64,000 nt of DNA from Paraburkholderia dilworthii (GTDB lineage: Bacteria > Pseudomonadota > Gammaproteobacteria > Burkholderiales > Burkholderiaceae). Shown here one piece after another: positions 1 to 8,834 of this stretch (within the stretch, counting starts at the first letter, position 1; each line of letters begins with the position of its first letter). The stretch covers positions 16,263 through 80,262 of the forward strand of contig NZ_AWZT01000003.1 of assembly GCF_000472525.1 (NCBI RefSeq), written 5' to 3'. Both the position numbers and the translations under genes were made by a program. The notes beneath the pieces are model-generated. The model was not told the origin of the DNA. It saw nothing but the letters and a program-made list of their open reading frames with translations, and ran no database searches.

Positions 1-25
1 CCCCGCGCGGCGCGAGCCGGCGGGG
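1..25 (-). terminator. GC-rich hairpin downstream of metK, possible terminator
   Basis: A CCCCG / CGGGG stem encloses further GC-rich self-complementary sequence about 30 nt past the metK stop codon. The window ends before any U-tract could be seen, so termination is only likely. Confidence 0.4.
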
Positions 26-55
26 TTGTTATATTAGACAAGCCAATTGCTAGCG

Positions 56-1246
56 TTAATCCGCCAGCGCAGCGACCGGTTCAGTGCCCGCAGCTTCGGC
101 GAGTGCCAACGCTTTATCGGTGGCTTCCCAGGTGAATTCCGGCTCTTCGCGGCCAAAGTGACCATACGCCGCGCTCTTCTCGTAGACCGGGCGCAGCAGG
201 TCGAGCATCTGGATGATGCCCTTCGGACGCAGATCGAAATGCTCCTGCACGAGGCGCGTGATCGTTGCATCGGACACGCGACCGGTGCCGAACGTGTTGA
301 CCATGACCGAAGTCGGTTGCGCCACGCCGATTGCGTACGACACCTGAATCAGACAGCGCGATGCGAGGCCTGCGGCCACGATGTTCTTCGCGACATACCG
401 GCCGGCATAAGCGGCCGAACGGTCTACCTTCGACGGATCCTTGCCCGAGAACGCGCCGCCGCCGTGGGGCGCCGCGCCGCCGTACGTATCGACGATGATC
501 TTGCGCCCTGTCAAACCGCAGTCGCCTTGCGGACCGCCGATCACGAACCGGCCGGTCGGGTTCACGAGGAACTTGATGTCACCCTTGATGAGTTCCGCCG
601 GCAGCGTCGGCTTGATGACTTCTTCGATCACGGCTTCGCGCAGCACGTCGAGTTCGATATCCGGCGAATGCTGAGTGGACAGCACGACCGTGTCGATGGA
701 ATGCGGCTTGCCATCGACATAACGCACGGTGACTTGCGACTTCGCGTCCGGACGCAGCCAGGGTAGCCGGCCGTCACGGCGCAGATTCGCCTGACGCTCG
801 ACCAGACGATGCGACAGGTGGATCGGCAGGGGCATCAGTTCGGGCGTTTCTTCGCACGCGTAACCGAACATCAAGCCCTGGTCGCCCGCGCCCTGATCGA
901 GGTTGTTGTCGTGCGCACGGTCCACGCCCTGAGCGATGTCCGGCGACTGCTTGTCGTACGCGACGAGCACCGCGCAACCGCGGTAGTCGATACCGTAGTC
1001 GGTATTGTCGTAGCCGATGCGCTTGATCGTGTTGCGCGCGATCTGGATGTAATCGACGTTAGCGGTCGTGGTGATTTCGCCCGCGAGCACCACGAGACCC
1101 GTGTTGCACAGCGTTTCGGCCGCGACGCGCGAGTATTTGTCCTGAGCCAGGATGGCGTCGAGAATCGCGTCGGAAATCTGGTCCGCGACTTTGTCGGGAT
1201 GGCCTTCGGAGACGGATTCGGAGGTGAAGAGATAGTCGTTTGCCAC
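56..1246 (-). CDS. metK: S-adenosylmethionine synthetase (methionine adenosyltransferase)
   Basis: MetK condenses methionine and ATP to S-adenosylmethionine in the cytosol, with release of phosphate and pyrophosphate. The 396-residue product has the usual family length. It shows the N-terminal [11 protein letters not shown] motif (residues 9-19, with the ATP-binding His16), the GAGDQG loop near residue 120, and the [16 protein letters not shown] phosphate-binding signature. I chose the GTG start at 1246 because AGGAG lies 8 nt upstream; an in-frame ATG further upstream lacks such a site and would add residues unlike the family. The gene diverges from lpxL. It has a leader of about 160 nt with notable structure, described separately. 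Identification is secure. Confidence 0.97.
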   Translation of the reverse strand: MANDYLFTSESVSEGHPDKVADQISDAILDAILAQDKYSRVAAETLCNTGLVVLAGEITTTANVDYIQIARNTIKRIGYDNTDYGIDYRGCAVLVAYDKQSPDIAQGVDRAHDNNLDQGAGDQGLMFGYACEETPELMPLPIHLSHRLVERQANLRRDGRLPWLRPDAKSQVTVRYVDGKPHSIDTVVLSTQHSPDIELDVLREAVIEEVIKPTLPAELIKGDIKFLVNPTGRFVIGGPQGDCGLTGRKIIVDTYGGAAPHGGGAFSGKDPSKVDRSAAYAGRYVAKNIVAAGLASRCLIQVSYAIGVAQPTSVMVNTFGTGRVSDATITRLVQEHFDLRPKGIIQMLDLLRPVYEKSAAYGHFGREEPEFTWEATDKALALAEAAGTEPVAALAD

Positions 1247-1410
1247 GTTGCAGACTCCTGTTTTGTGGTTACGGTTGAGTTTCACGTAGCCAGCTTCGGG
1301 GAGTCTGAAGCGGCGACGCTTTAGCGGATTACCTTACCGGCAGGCGCATATCCCGTGGATCGCACCGCCCGGCTTCGCCCCGCAAGTTGTCTATTAACTC
1401 GGCGAAGCCC
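1247..1410 (-). promoter_or_regulatory. Structured metK mRNA leader, candidate translational switch
   Basis: On the metK strand, transcription from the promoter at 1413-1440 would begin near 1407 and directly enter a 9-bp stem (1409-1401 with 1379-1371) that has an inner AGTT/AACT pairing. A second stem-loop follows: CCGG/CCGG, then a 6-bp helix capped by AUCC/GGAU. Further on, CAGACUCC (1307-1300) is an exact reverse complement of GGAGUCUG (1258-1251), which contains the metK ribosome binding site. The anti-site lies mostly in the loop of a GCUUC/GAAGC hairpin (1311-1293), so a pseudoknot is possible. It does not match the SAM-II pattern seen upstream of metX. Regulatory function is inferred. 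Confidence 0.6.
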
Positions 1411-1412
1411 TT

Positions 1413-1440
1413 ATTATAGCGACTTCCATTGATTGTCACA
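1413..1440 (-). promoter_or_regulatory. Sigma70-type promoter for metK
   Basis: On the minus strand TGTGAC (1440-1435) and a perfect TATAAT (1418-1413) are separated by 16 nt. This places the start of transcription near 1407. A weaker plus-strand pair for lpxL, TTGTCT (1387-1392) and TATTAT (1412-1417), overlaps it. Confidence 0.6.
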
Positions 1441-1520
1441 GAGTGTCCACGAGTGCGGTATTACGTCAACCTCTCCGCTTTCCTGAACCCCGTCACGCAA
1501 AGCGCCTCCGCGGAGGCCAC

Positions 1521-2405
1521 ATGCTGAGCCGCTATGGAGCCCGGCTTGCGATCGGCCTGCTGAAACTCTTCGCGCTGCTGCCCTACGGTTTCATCGCCCG
1601 TCTCGGCGACGGACTTGGCTGGCTGCTTTATCAGATTCCGAGCCGGCGCAAGCGCGTCGTCCACATCAATCTGAAGCTGTGCTTTCCGGAATGGAGCGGC
1701 GAGCGCCGCGAAGAAGTCGCGCAGAAGCATTTTCGCCACGCGATCCGCAGCTATCTGGAACGTAGCGTGCAATGGTTCGGCTCGGCGAAGAAACTCGAGA
1801 AGCTGATTCAGCTCGACAGCGCGATCGATCTGACCGACCCGAATCTGCCACCTACGCTTTTTCTCGGCTTTCACTTCGTCGGCATCGAGGCGGGCTCGAT
1901 CTTTCTCAATTACTCGCTCAAGCGCCGTTGCGGCTCGCTTTATCAGCCGATGTCGAATCCCGAACTGGAAGAAGTCGCCAAGGCGGCACGCGCGCGTTTC
2001 GGCGCCGACATGGCGAGCCGCGCCGACAGCGCGCGCGTCGTGCTGCGCTGGCTTCGCGAGCGCAAGCCGGTCATGCTCGGCGCCGACATGGACTACGGCG
2101 CGCGCAATTCCACCTTCGTGCCGTTTTTCGGTGTGCCGACCTGCACGCTAACCGCCGTCGGGCGTCTTGCGAAGGTCGGTCATGCGCAGGTAGTGCCGTT
2201 CATCGGCGAAGTGCTGCCGAACTACAAGGGTTATCGGCTGAGAGTGTTCAAGCCGTGGGACAACTACCCGACCGGCGACGACGACGCCGATGCGCGCCGT
2301 ATGAACGCTTTCCTCGAAAAACACATCCCTTCGATGCCCGAGCAGTATTACTGGGTGCATAAGCGCTTCAAGACGCGGCCGACCGGCGTGCCGAGCGTGT
2401 ATTGA
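1521..2405 (+). CDS. lpxL: Lipid A biosynthesis lauroyl/late acyltransferase (LpxL/HtrB family)
   Basis: This family transfers an acyl chain from acyl-ACP to Kdo2-lipid IVA at the inner face of the cytoplasmic membrane. The 294-residue product has a hydrophobic N-terminal segment (about residues 8-38) that would anchor it. The catalytic HX4E motif is HFVGIE, His118 and Glu123. I chose the ATG at 1521 because GGAGG lies 5 nt upstream; an in-frame start at 1443 would add residues that lack family character. Which position and chain length it uses cannot be read from sequence; LpxL rather than LpxM is my best guess. It diverges from metK and is followed by dapF after 118 bp. Confidence 0.88.
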   Translation: MLSRYGARLAIGLLKLFALLPYGFIARLGDGLGWLLYQIPSRRKRVVHINLKLCFPEWSGERREEVAQKHFRHAIRSYLERSVQWFGSAKKLEKLIQLDSAIDLTDPNLPPTLFLGFHFVGIEAGSIFLNYSLKRRCGSLYQPMSNPELEEVAKAARARFGADMASRADSARVVLRWLRERKPVMLGADMDYGARNSTFVPFFGVPTCTLTAVGRLAKVGHAQVVPFIGEVLPNYKGYRLRVFKPWDNYPTGDDDADARRMNAFLEKHIPSMPEQYYWVHKRFKTRPTGVPSVY

Positions 2406-2523
2406 AGCAGGATGCGTTAACTGAATAGAGCGGAGTGCGTTTCCCGCCATGCGCCGGGTCTGGCGAGCCTCGAATTAACCCGCCGTTCGGCTTACATGTG
2501 GGCGCGTCACTTACAATAGCGTG

Positions 2524-3387
2524 ATGAAACTGAAATTCACCAAAATGCACGGCGCGGGCAACGACTTCGTCGTGCTCGACGGCTACACGCAACCAGTCAA
2601 TCTGACGCCGGCACAGGTACGCGCGCTCGCTGACCGGCATTTCGGCGTGGGCGCCGACCAGTTGCTGCTGGTCGAAAAGCCCACGGTGCAGGGCGTCGAT
2701 TTCAGATATCGCATCTTCAACTGCGACGGCGGCGAAGTCGAACATTGCGGCAACGGTGCCCGTTGCTTCGTGAAGTTCGTGCGCGACAACGGCCTCACCG
2801 ACCAGCGCAGCGTGCGCGTGCAGGTGCAAAACGGCACGATCACGCTGACCATGCAGGAAAACGGCGATGTGCTCGTCGATATGGGCACGCCGGTGTTCGA
2901 TCCCGAACGCGTGCCTTTCGCCACCAAAGGTCTCGAAGGACGCCGCGAAGGCGCAGACACACTGTGGCCGCTCGACGTCAACGGCACCACGCGCTGGATT
3001 TCGGTGGTGTCGATGGGCAACCCGCATGCAGTGCAAGTCGTCGACGACGTGGAGGCGTTTCCTGTTCTCGTCGAAGGTCCGGTGATCGAGCGGCACGCGC
3101 GTTTCCCGCAGCGGGTGAACGCGGGCTTCATGCAGATCGTCGGCCGCGGCGAAATCAAATTGCGCGTGTACGAGCGCGGTGCCGGGGAAACGCTGGCATG
3201 CGGCACGGGCGCATGCGCGGCAGTCGCAGCGGGCATTCGCCGCGGATTGCTGGACGCGCCGGTGCTGGTTCATACGCATGGCGGCAAGCTCACCATCTCG
3301 TGGGACAGCAAGCAGCAAAACGAACCGCTGCTGATGGCGGGCCCGGCCACAACCGTTTTCCAGGGCGAGATCGAACTGGCCGATTGA
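2524..3387 (+). CDS. dapF: Diaminopimelate epimerase
   Basis: DapF interconverts LL- and meso-2,6-diaminopimelate, the last step before lysine and the source of the peptidoglycan cross-linking residue. The 287-residue protein carries both catalytic cysteines of this PLP-independent epimerase: Cys75 in EHCGNGARC and Cys226 in the ACGTGACA loop. The start is the ATG at 2524; the GTG just before it is in frame but not needed. Downstream are a DUF484 gene and xerC, the same dapF-DUF484-xerC order as in enterobacteria, so a shared transcript is likely. Confidence 0.96.
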   Translation: MKLKFTKMHGAGNDFVVLDGYTQPVNLTPAQVRALADRHFGVGADQLLLVEKPTVQGVDFRYRIFNCDGGEVEHCGNGARCFVKFVRDNGLTDQRSVRVQVQNGTITLTMQENGDVLVDMGTPVFDPERVPFATKGLEGRREGADTLWPLDVNGTTRWISVVSMGNPHAVQVVDDVEAFPVLVEGPVIERHARFPQRVNAGFMQIVGRGEIKLRVYERGAGETLACGTGACAAVAAGIRRGLLDAPVLVHTHGGKLTISWDSKQQNEPLLMAGPATTVFQGEIELAD

Positions 3388-3480
3388 ACGCATCCAGTTC
3401 AATCGCGCATGACTGATCCATTAACTCATTGACCGACGCGTCGCATGAAGGCGTCGTCCCGTCGTCCTACAGCCGAAACC

Positions 3481-4200
3481 ATGAACGATCGCGAAGTCGC
3501 CGAATACCTGCTCGCCAACCCCGAATTCTTCGCCGAACACGCGGAAATGCTCGCGACCATCCGGCTCGCGAACCCGCACGGCAAAGCCGCGGTGTCGCTG
3601 CAGGAGCGGCAGATGGAAATGCTGCGCGACAAGAACAAGCATCTCGAACGCCGGCTCGCCGAACTTCTGCGCTACGGCCACGAAAACGACAGCATCGCGT
3701 CCCGGTTCAACCGCTGGACCATCCGTGTGATGGCCGAGCGCGATCCCTACGCGCTGCCGCGTACGATCGCCAATGGCTTGCGCGACATCTTCGACGTGCC
3801 GCAAGCGGCGCTGCGCGTGTGGGACGTCGCCGAGCCGTACGCTCAAGCCGACTTCGCGCGCCACGTCGGCGAGGAAGTACGCATCTTCGCGAACAGCCTG
3901 ACCGCGCCTTACTGCGGCGCCAACACCGGTTTCGAGGCGGCGCAGTGGCTCGTGCCGGCAGCCGGTGCGGCCGATGAAAGCACGCCCGGCGGCACGGCGC
4001 CCGAGCCGGCTCATGTGACCGAATCCATTGCGCTCCTCGCACTACGCGATCCGGAAGGCAAAGAAGAAGCGTCGGCTTTCGGCCTGCTGGTGATGGGCTC
4101 GGCGGATGCGCGCCGCTTCCACGAAGGCATGGCGACCGACTTCCTTACGCAGATCGGTGCGCTCGCGAGCGCGGCGCTAAGCCGTCTGCTGCCGCGCTGA
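3481..4200 (+). CDS. DUF484 family protein (YigA-like)
   Basis: This 239-residue cytosolic protein matches the DUF484 family, of which E. coli YigA is a member, lying between dapF and xerC as it does here. The N-terminus has the typical DREVAEYLLANPEFF segment. A charged heptad-like stretch (about residues 40-65) probably forms a coiled coil, and a GAF-like region occupies the remainder. The biochemical role of the family is not known; the position suggests co-expression with XerC. The start could also be the ATG at 3445, 12 codons earlier; neither has a convincing ribosome binding site. Confidence 0.85.
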   Translation: MNDREVAEYLLANPEFFAEHAEMLATIRLANPHGKAAVSLQERQMEMLRDKNKHLERRLAELLRYGHENDSIASRFNRWTIRVMAERDPYALPRTIANGLRDIFDVPQAALRVWDVAEPYAQADFARHVGEEVRIFANSLTAPYCGANTGFEAAQWLVPAAGAADESTPGGTAPEPAHVTESIALLALRDPEGKEEASAFGLLVMGSADARRFHEGMATDFLTQIGALASAALSRLLPR

Positions 4201-4252
4201 GTCAGCGCGCAGACGCGTTAGCCGCCCACCCAAGCCAGCGAACAAGCCCATC

Positions 4253-5176
4253 GTGACCGAAGCCGACGTCATCGCCGCCTATCTGTCGAATCTCGAACAT
4301 GAGCGGCGACTGTCGGCGCATACCTTGCGCGGCTACACGCACGAACTCGAAGAACTCCGGCTGCTGGCCAAAGGCCGGCCGCTCGAAAGCCTCACCGCCG
4401 TCGACATTCGCGGCGCAGTTTCGCGGGCACATGCGGGCGGCTTGACGGCGCGCTCGATCAGCCACCGCCTGTCGGCATGGCGCGCGTTTTACCGCTGGCT
4501 CGCCGGCCGCGTCGATCTGCCGGCCAATCCGGTCGCCACCGTGCGCGCGCCAAAGCAGGCCAAGACGCTGCCCAAGGCACTGTCCGTCGACGACGCGAAC
4601 CGCCTGATGGAAAGCCCGCCCGCCGCATCCGCAGAAGGTTTGCGCGATCACGCGATGCTCGAACTGTTCTACTCGTCGGGGCTGCGTCTCGCGGAACTGG
4701 TTGGCCTGGACGCCCGTTTCGCCGATGCTGGCGGTTATCGCTCAGCAGGCTGGCTCAAGCTCGATTCCGCGGAAGTCGAAGTGCTCGGCAAGGGCAACCG
4801 GCGCCGCATCGTGCCGGTCGGCAGCAAGGCGCTCGACGCGCTGAACGCCTGGCTCGCCGTGCGCGATCAGATGGTGAAACACGACCCGCATCCGCTCTTT
4901 CTGTCGGCGCGCGGCAATCGGCTGTCGCCGAATGTGGTGCGCGAACGCGTGAAGCGCGCAGCCCTCGTTGCCGGCATTCCCGCAAATGTGCATCCTCACG
5001 TGCTGCGGCATTCGTTTGCCACGCACGTGCTGCAGTCGAGCGGCGACCTGCGTGCCGTGCAGGAGTTGCTCGGGCACGCGAGCATCACGGCGACGCAGGT
5101 CTACACCGGGCTTGATTTCCAGCACCTCGCGCACGTCTACGATCAGGCGCATCCGCGCGCCAAAAAACGCGACTGA
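4253..5176 (+). CDS. xerC: Tyrosine recombinase XerC
   Basis: XerC acts with XerD at the dif site to resolve chromosome dimers before division. The 307-residue protein has an N-terminal SAM-like core-binding domain (about 1-90) and a C-terminal catalytic domain. The active-site set is visible: Arg in SSGLRLAEL near 144, Lys in EVLGKGNRR, HVLRH near 248-252, His in LLGHA, and the nucleophilic Tyr near 284 in QVYTGL. The start is a GTG at 4253. The dapF-DUF484-xerC context supports XerC rather than XerD or a mobile integrase. Confidence 0.94.
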   Translation: MTEADVIAAYLSNLEHERRLSAHTLRGYTHELEELRLLAKGRPLESLTAVDIRGAVSRAHAGGLTARSISHRLSAWRAFYRWLAGRVDLPANPVATVRAPKQAKTLPKALSVDDANRLMESPPAASAEGLRDHAMLELFYSSGLRLAELVGLDARFADAGGYRSAGWLKLDSAEVEVLGKGNRRRIVPVGSKALDALNAWLAVRDQMVKHDPHPLFLSARGNRLSPNVVRERVKRAALVAGIPANVHPHVLRHSFATHVLQSSGDLRAVQELLGHASITATQVYTGLDFQHLAHVYDQAHPRAKKRD

Positions 5177-5267
5177 CACCGCTTTTGCGGCTTTTTAGTC
5201 TCCGCCTTCGCTTCATCCGCCGCGCACCTCGCAAGCCACGCGGCCCACTGCTCTCGCTGACATCCTG

Positions 5268-6470
5268 ATGAATACCGTTACGCTCAAACCGTCGAAAGAA
5301 AAATCGCTGCTACGCCGCCATCCGTGGGTCTATGCGAACGCGATCGACCGGATCGACGGCAATCCCGCGTCCGGCGCGACTGTGCTGGTGCGCGCGCACG
5401 ACGGCCGCTTCCTCGCGCGCGCCGCGTACAGCCCGCACTCGCAGATCCGCGCGCGCGTGTGGAGCTTCGACGAAAGCGAGCCGATCGACCACGCGTTCTT
5501 CAAGCGCCGCGTGCAGCGCGCGCTCGCGCATCGTCAAACGATGGTTCACGACACTGGCGCAGTGCGGCTGATTTTCGGCGAAGCGGACGGCCTGCCCGGG
5601 TTGATCGTCGATCACTACGTCACCCAGGACGAAGGCCAGCGCAGCCAGCTTGTATGCCAGTTCATGGCGGCGGGCGTCGAAGCGTGGAAGGACGCGATCG
5701 TCGCCGCGCTAGTCGACGCGACCGGTTGTCCGAATGCCTACGAACGCTCGGACGTGTCGATTCGTCAGAAGGAAGGGCTCGAACAGATCACCGGCGTGCT
5801 AGCGGGCGAGCCGCCTTCGGAAGCGCTGATCGCGAGTGAGAACGGCGTGCGTTATCACGTCGACGTACGCAACGGCCACAAGACCGGCTTTTACGTCGAT
5901 CAGCGCGACAACCGCCTGCTCGTGCAGCAGCTCGCGCAAGATCGCGACGTGCTGAACTGCTTCTGCTACACAGGCGGGTTTTCGCTCGCGGCGCTCAAAG
6001 GCGGCGCGAAGCGTGTCGTCTCGATCGATTCGTCCGGCGAAGCGTTAGCGCTCGCGCAGCAGAACGTGGCTGCGAACGGCTTCGACGCCGAACGCGCGAC
6101 CTGGCTCGACGCCGACGCGTTTAAAACGCTGCGCCGCCTTTACGACGAAGGCGAGCGCTTCGATCTGATCGTGCTCGATCCCCCGAAATTCGCGCCTTCG
6201 CGTGAGCACGTGGACCGCGCCTCGCGCGCTTACAAGGACATCAACCTCACCGGCCTGAAGCTGCTGCGCCCGGGCGGCCTGCTTTTCACCTATTCCTGCT
6301 CCGGCGCGATCGATTCCGAGCTGTTTCAGAAGATCGTGGCGAGCGCGGCCGCGGATGCGCGCGTCGATGCGCGAATCCTCAAGCGCCTCGGCGCCGGGGT
6401 GGATCATCCGTTGCTGACTGCATTTCCGGAAGGCGAATACCTGAAGGGGCTGCTGTTGCAAATCGCCTGA
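5268..6470 (+). CDS. Class I SAM-dependent 23S rRNA methyltransferase, RlmI-like
   Basis: The 400-residue protein has an N-terminal PUA-like RNA-binding domain (about 1-75), a middle EEHEA-like domain, and a C-terminal Rossmann methyltransferase domain. The SAM-binding motif is CYTGGFSLAAL near 231-241 and the catalytic-region motif is LDPPKFAPS near 302. This architecture matches RlmI (YccW), which makes m5C at position 1962 of E. coli 23S rRNA. The exact target here is inferred. It lies 91 bp after xerC on the same strand. Confidence 0.9.
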   Translation: MNTVTLKPSKEKSLLRRHPWVYANAIDRIDGNPASGATVLVRAHDGRFLARAAYSPHSQIRARVWSFDESEPIDHAFFKRRVQRALAHRQTMVHDTGAVRLIFGEADGLPGLIVDHYVTQDEGQRSQLVCQFMAAGVEAWKDAIVAALVDATGCPNAYERSDVSIRQKEGLEQITGVLAGEPPSEALIASENGVRYHVDVRNGHKTGFYVDQRDNRLLVQQLAQDRDVLNCFCYTGGFSLAALKGGAKRVVSIDSSGEALALAQQNVAANGFDAERATWLDADAFKTLRRLYDEGERFDLIVLDPPKFAPSREHVDRASRAYKDINLTGLKLLRPGGLLFTYSCSGAIDSELFQKIVASAAADARVDARILKRLGAGVDHPLLTAFPEGEYLKGLLLQIA

Positions 6471-6667
6471 TCGCCTATAACTTCACGGTTATTTCGATCG
6501 ACGCATGCGCGGCGGCGGCTTTGGAATACCGCTTGCCAGCGCCGGCCTGGCAGATATGTTTCAATATCCGGCTAGGCGGGCGGCGCGCCGCGAGGCTGCC
6601 GCGCCCGCTTATGCACACGATTCGGCATCCGATTACGCATCGATTCACGACCTTATAGGCGAACAAC

Positions 6668-7765
6668 ATGATCCCAGTCACGATCCTGACCGGCTTTCTC
6701 GGCAGCGGCAAAACAACCCTGCTCAAGCGCATCCTGAACGAAAAGCACGGCATGAAGATCGCCGTGATCGAGAACGAGTTCGGCGAAGAGAACATCGACA
6801 ACGAAATTCTCGTGCAGGACACAAGCGAGCAGATCATCCAGATGAGTAACGGCTGCATCTGCTGCACGATTCGCGGCGATCTCTCGCGCGTGCTCGGCGA
6901 CCTGGCCGCGCAGAATCAGTCGGGCAAGCTGGATTTCGACCGCGTGGTGATCGAAACGACCGGGCTCGCGAATCCCGGCCCCGTCGCACAGACGTTCTTC
7001 ATGGACGATCAGATCGCCAGCGAATTCCTGCTCGACGCGATCATCACGCTGGTCGACGCGAAGCACGCGAACCATCAATTGGACGAGCATGAAGTCGTGC
7101 AGCGCCAAGTGGGTTTCGCCGATCGCCTCTTCATCACGAAGGCCGATCTCGTCGACGAGCAGCACCTGACCGATCTGCGGCACCGCCTGCTGCATATGAA
7201 TCCGAAGGCGGCGATCAAGGTCGTCAATTTCGGCGACGCGGACATCAAGGAAATTTTCGATCTGCGCGGCTTCAACCTGAATTCCAAGCTCGAGATCGAT
7301 CCGGACTTCCTCGCCGAAGACGAACACGCACACAGCCACGCGCACGCCCACGACGAGCACGGCCATACGCACGACCACGGGCACGATCACGCGAATTGCG
7401 ATCACGACCACGGCCACTGCGACCACGAAGGCCATGACCACGCGCACCACCATCACGCGCATCACGACGACAAGATCAAGTCGTTCGTGTACCGCAACGA
7501 CCGCCCGTTCGACCCGAACAAGCTGGAGGATTTCCTCGGCGGCATCCTGCAGATTTACGGCGAACGCCTGCTGCGCTATAAGGGCGTGCTGTACATGAAG
7601 GGAGTCGACCGCAAAGTCGTGTTCCAGGGCGTGCATCAGATGATGGGCAGCGACCTCGCGGCGAAATGGCAGCCGGTCGAGAAAAAAACGAACAAGATGG
7701 TGTTTATCGGTATCGAATTGCCGCAAGACCTGATTACCGATGGCCTGGACGCCTGTCTGGCCTGA
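6668..7765 (+). CDS. COG0523 (CobW/ZigA-type) metallochaperone GTPase with His-rich insert
   Basis: This 365-residue G3E GTPase has the P-loop GFLGSGKTT (residues 9-17), the metal-binding CxCC motif CICC (63-66), Walker B / ETTG region, and the TKAD base-recognition motif. Between the GTPase and C-terminal CobW_C domains lies a stretch of about 50 residues (roughly 217-269) made largely of His, Asp and Ala, a presumed metal store. COG0523 proteins of this type serve zinc or other metal delivery. The next gene is a dksA lacking its zinc cysteines, and in Pseudomonas a similar pair is zinc-regulated. I see no clear Zur box upstream, so zinc control here is not shown. Confidence 0.9.
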   Translation: MIPVTILTGFLGSGKTTLLKRILNEKHGMKIAVIENEFGEENIDNEILVQDTSEQIIQMSNGCICCTIRGDLSRVLGDLAAQNQSGKLDFDRVVIETTGLANPGPVAQTFFMDDQIASEFLLDAIITLVDAKHANHQLDEHEVVQRQVGFADRLFITKADLVDEQHLTDLRHRLLHMNPKAAIKVVNFGDADIKEIFDLRGFNLNSKLEIDPDFLAEDEHAHSHAHAHDEHGHTHDHGHDHANCDHDHGHCDHEGHDHAHHHHAHHDDKIKSFVYRNDRPFDPNKLEDFLGGILQIYGERLLRYKGVLYMKGVDRKVVFQGVHQMMGSDLAAKWQPVEKKTNKMVFIGIELPQDLITDGLDACLA

Positions 7766-8003
7766 GCGTGCCGTGCGCGGTTGCGCGGCAATGGTCTGTT
7801 GAAAAACCGCGCGCGGCCGAGCAATGGCCGCGGCGAAATGTGCGGTGGCGCACACGTGTGAAAAACGCGTGAAAACCCTGCTGTATTAATGCGTGCACGA
7901 CCATCGCTTTTTGACCGCTCGCGCGTTATATTTTCGGGATACCGGTGCGCCGCCGAGGGATTTCCACCAGTTGCGGTGCCGGATTGTGATTCAGTTACAA
8001 TAC
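7766..8003 (+). promoter_or_regulatory. cobW-dksA intergenic region with candidate dksA promoter
   Basis: No credible gene is present. The best promoter pair is TTGCGG (7971-7976) and TACAAT (7996-8001) with 19 nt between, which would start a transcript near 8008. An AT-rich patch with TTGACC (7911) and TATATT (7927) is spaced too closely for a standard promoter. Confidence 0.4.
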
Positions 8004-8363
8004 GTGCCCACTGGAGAATGAGAACGATTTGCCCGGTCAGTGCGCGGTGATCACATATTGCGCGCCGGGCTTAAGCGGCGCCGGAAAATCTTATCCGGGG
8101 AACGCGCCGACAATGCCCGCAGCAGCAGCCCGAGAAGGCCTGCTGCACGGGAGCAATACCTCAGGAGCATTTGAGAACCGGTTTCCAGAGGAGTTCGGCC
8201 CCGCATTGGCGTTGCGACGCCCGAGGTGGGCGTGAGACGCTTCGGCGTCACGGCAGCCCATCGTCCGTGTCCGCCCTATGCTCAGCGCCCCAGGCGCCTT
8301 GCGGGCAATACGAAAGTGCGGGCACTATGCAGAGTTTTGCCTCACATTGAAGAAGTAAGCCAG
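8004..8363 (+). promoter_or_regulatory. Long structured 5' leader of dksA, or an independent small RNA
   Basis: About 355 nt lie between the inferred transcription start and the dksA ATG, with no convincing reading frame. Hairpins visible by eye: GCCCGG 8031-8036 with 8065-8070; CCGGA 8081-8085 with 8094-8098; GCAGCAG 8119-8125 with 8140-8146, extended by outer pairs; ACGCCC 8217-8222 with 8228-8233; GACGC-UUCG-GCGUC 8236-8249; GCGCC 8285-8289 with 8293-8297. An 8-bp direct repeat TGCGGGCA occurs at 8300 and 8318. It does not match the riboswitch classes I could recall. Function unknown. Confidence 0.45.
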
Positions 8364-8783
8364 ATGACGACGAAACGACTCTTGACCGAAGCCGAAATCC
8401 TGAAGATGAGCGACAAGGATTACATGAATGAGGATCAGCTCGCTTTCTTCAAGAACAAGCTCGAACAGCTGCAAGCGGAAATTCTCCGCAATGCCGGCCA
8501 AACGACCGAGAACCTGCGCGAAACCGTAATCGTGCCGGACCCTGCCGACCGGGCAACGATCGAGGAAGAGCATGCACTCGAGCTGCGCACGCGCGACCGT
8601 GAGCGCAAGCTGCTCAAGAAGGTGCAGCAATCGCTCGCGCGCATCGACTCTGGCGACTACGGCTGGTGCGAAGAAACCGGTGAGCCGATCGGCATTCCGC
8701 GTCTGCTCGCGCGGCCTACGGCTACGCTGTCGCTCGAGGCGCAGGAGCGCCGCGAACTGCGCCAGAAGCTGTTCGGCGACTGA
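8364..8783 (+). CDS. dksA: RNA polymerase-binding transcription factor DksA, zinc-finger cysteines lost
   Basis: DksA enters the RNA polymerase secondary channel and, with ppGpp, reprogrammes transcription at rRNA and biosynthetic promoters. The 139-residue protein keeps the coiled coil and its tip motif DPADRA with the acidic pair (about residues 58-63). In the C-terminal globule the canonical four cysteines are reduced to one: Cys102 in WCEET, while the second pair reads SLEA. It is thus a zinc-independent type, as in Pseudomonas DksA2 and many alpha- and betaproteobacteria. The ATG at 8364 begins the conserved region; a longer frame upstream is leader. A strong terminator follows at 8835-8865. 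Confidence 0.93.
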   Translation: MTTKRLLTEAEILKMSDKDYMNEDQLAFFKNKLEQLQAEILRNAGQTTENLRETVIVPDPADRATIEEEHALELRTRDRERKLLKKVQQSLARIDSGDYGWCEETGEPIGIPRLLARPTATLSLEAQERRELRQKLFGD

Positions 8784-8834
8784 ACGCCGGCGGCGCGGCT
8801 TCGGCGCTGCGCCCATAAACGCTGCTTCGTCGAG

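Noticed and set aside
1320..1335. CGCTAAAG in the metK leader as a second SAM-II riboswitch
   Set aside because: Only this octamer matches; the GATTTG loop and the P1 layout are missing.
2486..2524. TACAAT only 6 nt before the dapF ATG, suggesting a leaderless transcript
   Set aside because: No acceptable -35 element at 16-18 nt was found; a chance match is likely.
4253..5176. Phage-type integrase marking a mobile element
   Set aside because: The dapF-DUF484-xerC context and lack of attachment sites or other mobile genes point to chromosomal XerC.
6471..6667. Zur box upstream of the COG0523 gene
   Set aside because: No dyad resembling the Zur consensus was found.
7321..7480. Tandem CAC/GAC-rich repeat inside the COG0523 gene as a DNA repeat element
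   Set aside because: It is in frame and encodes a His/Asp-rich metal-binding segment typical of the family.
8029..8235. Open frame in the dksA leader starting with TTG
   Set aside because: It has an unusual start, no ribosome binding site and composition like GC-rich noise; the RNA hairpins explain the region better.
8004..8363. Cobalamin riboswitch, 6S RNA or RNase P RNA in the dksA leader
   Set aside because: None of the conserved sequence boxes of these RNAs is present.
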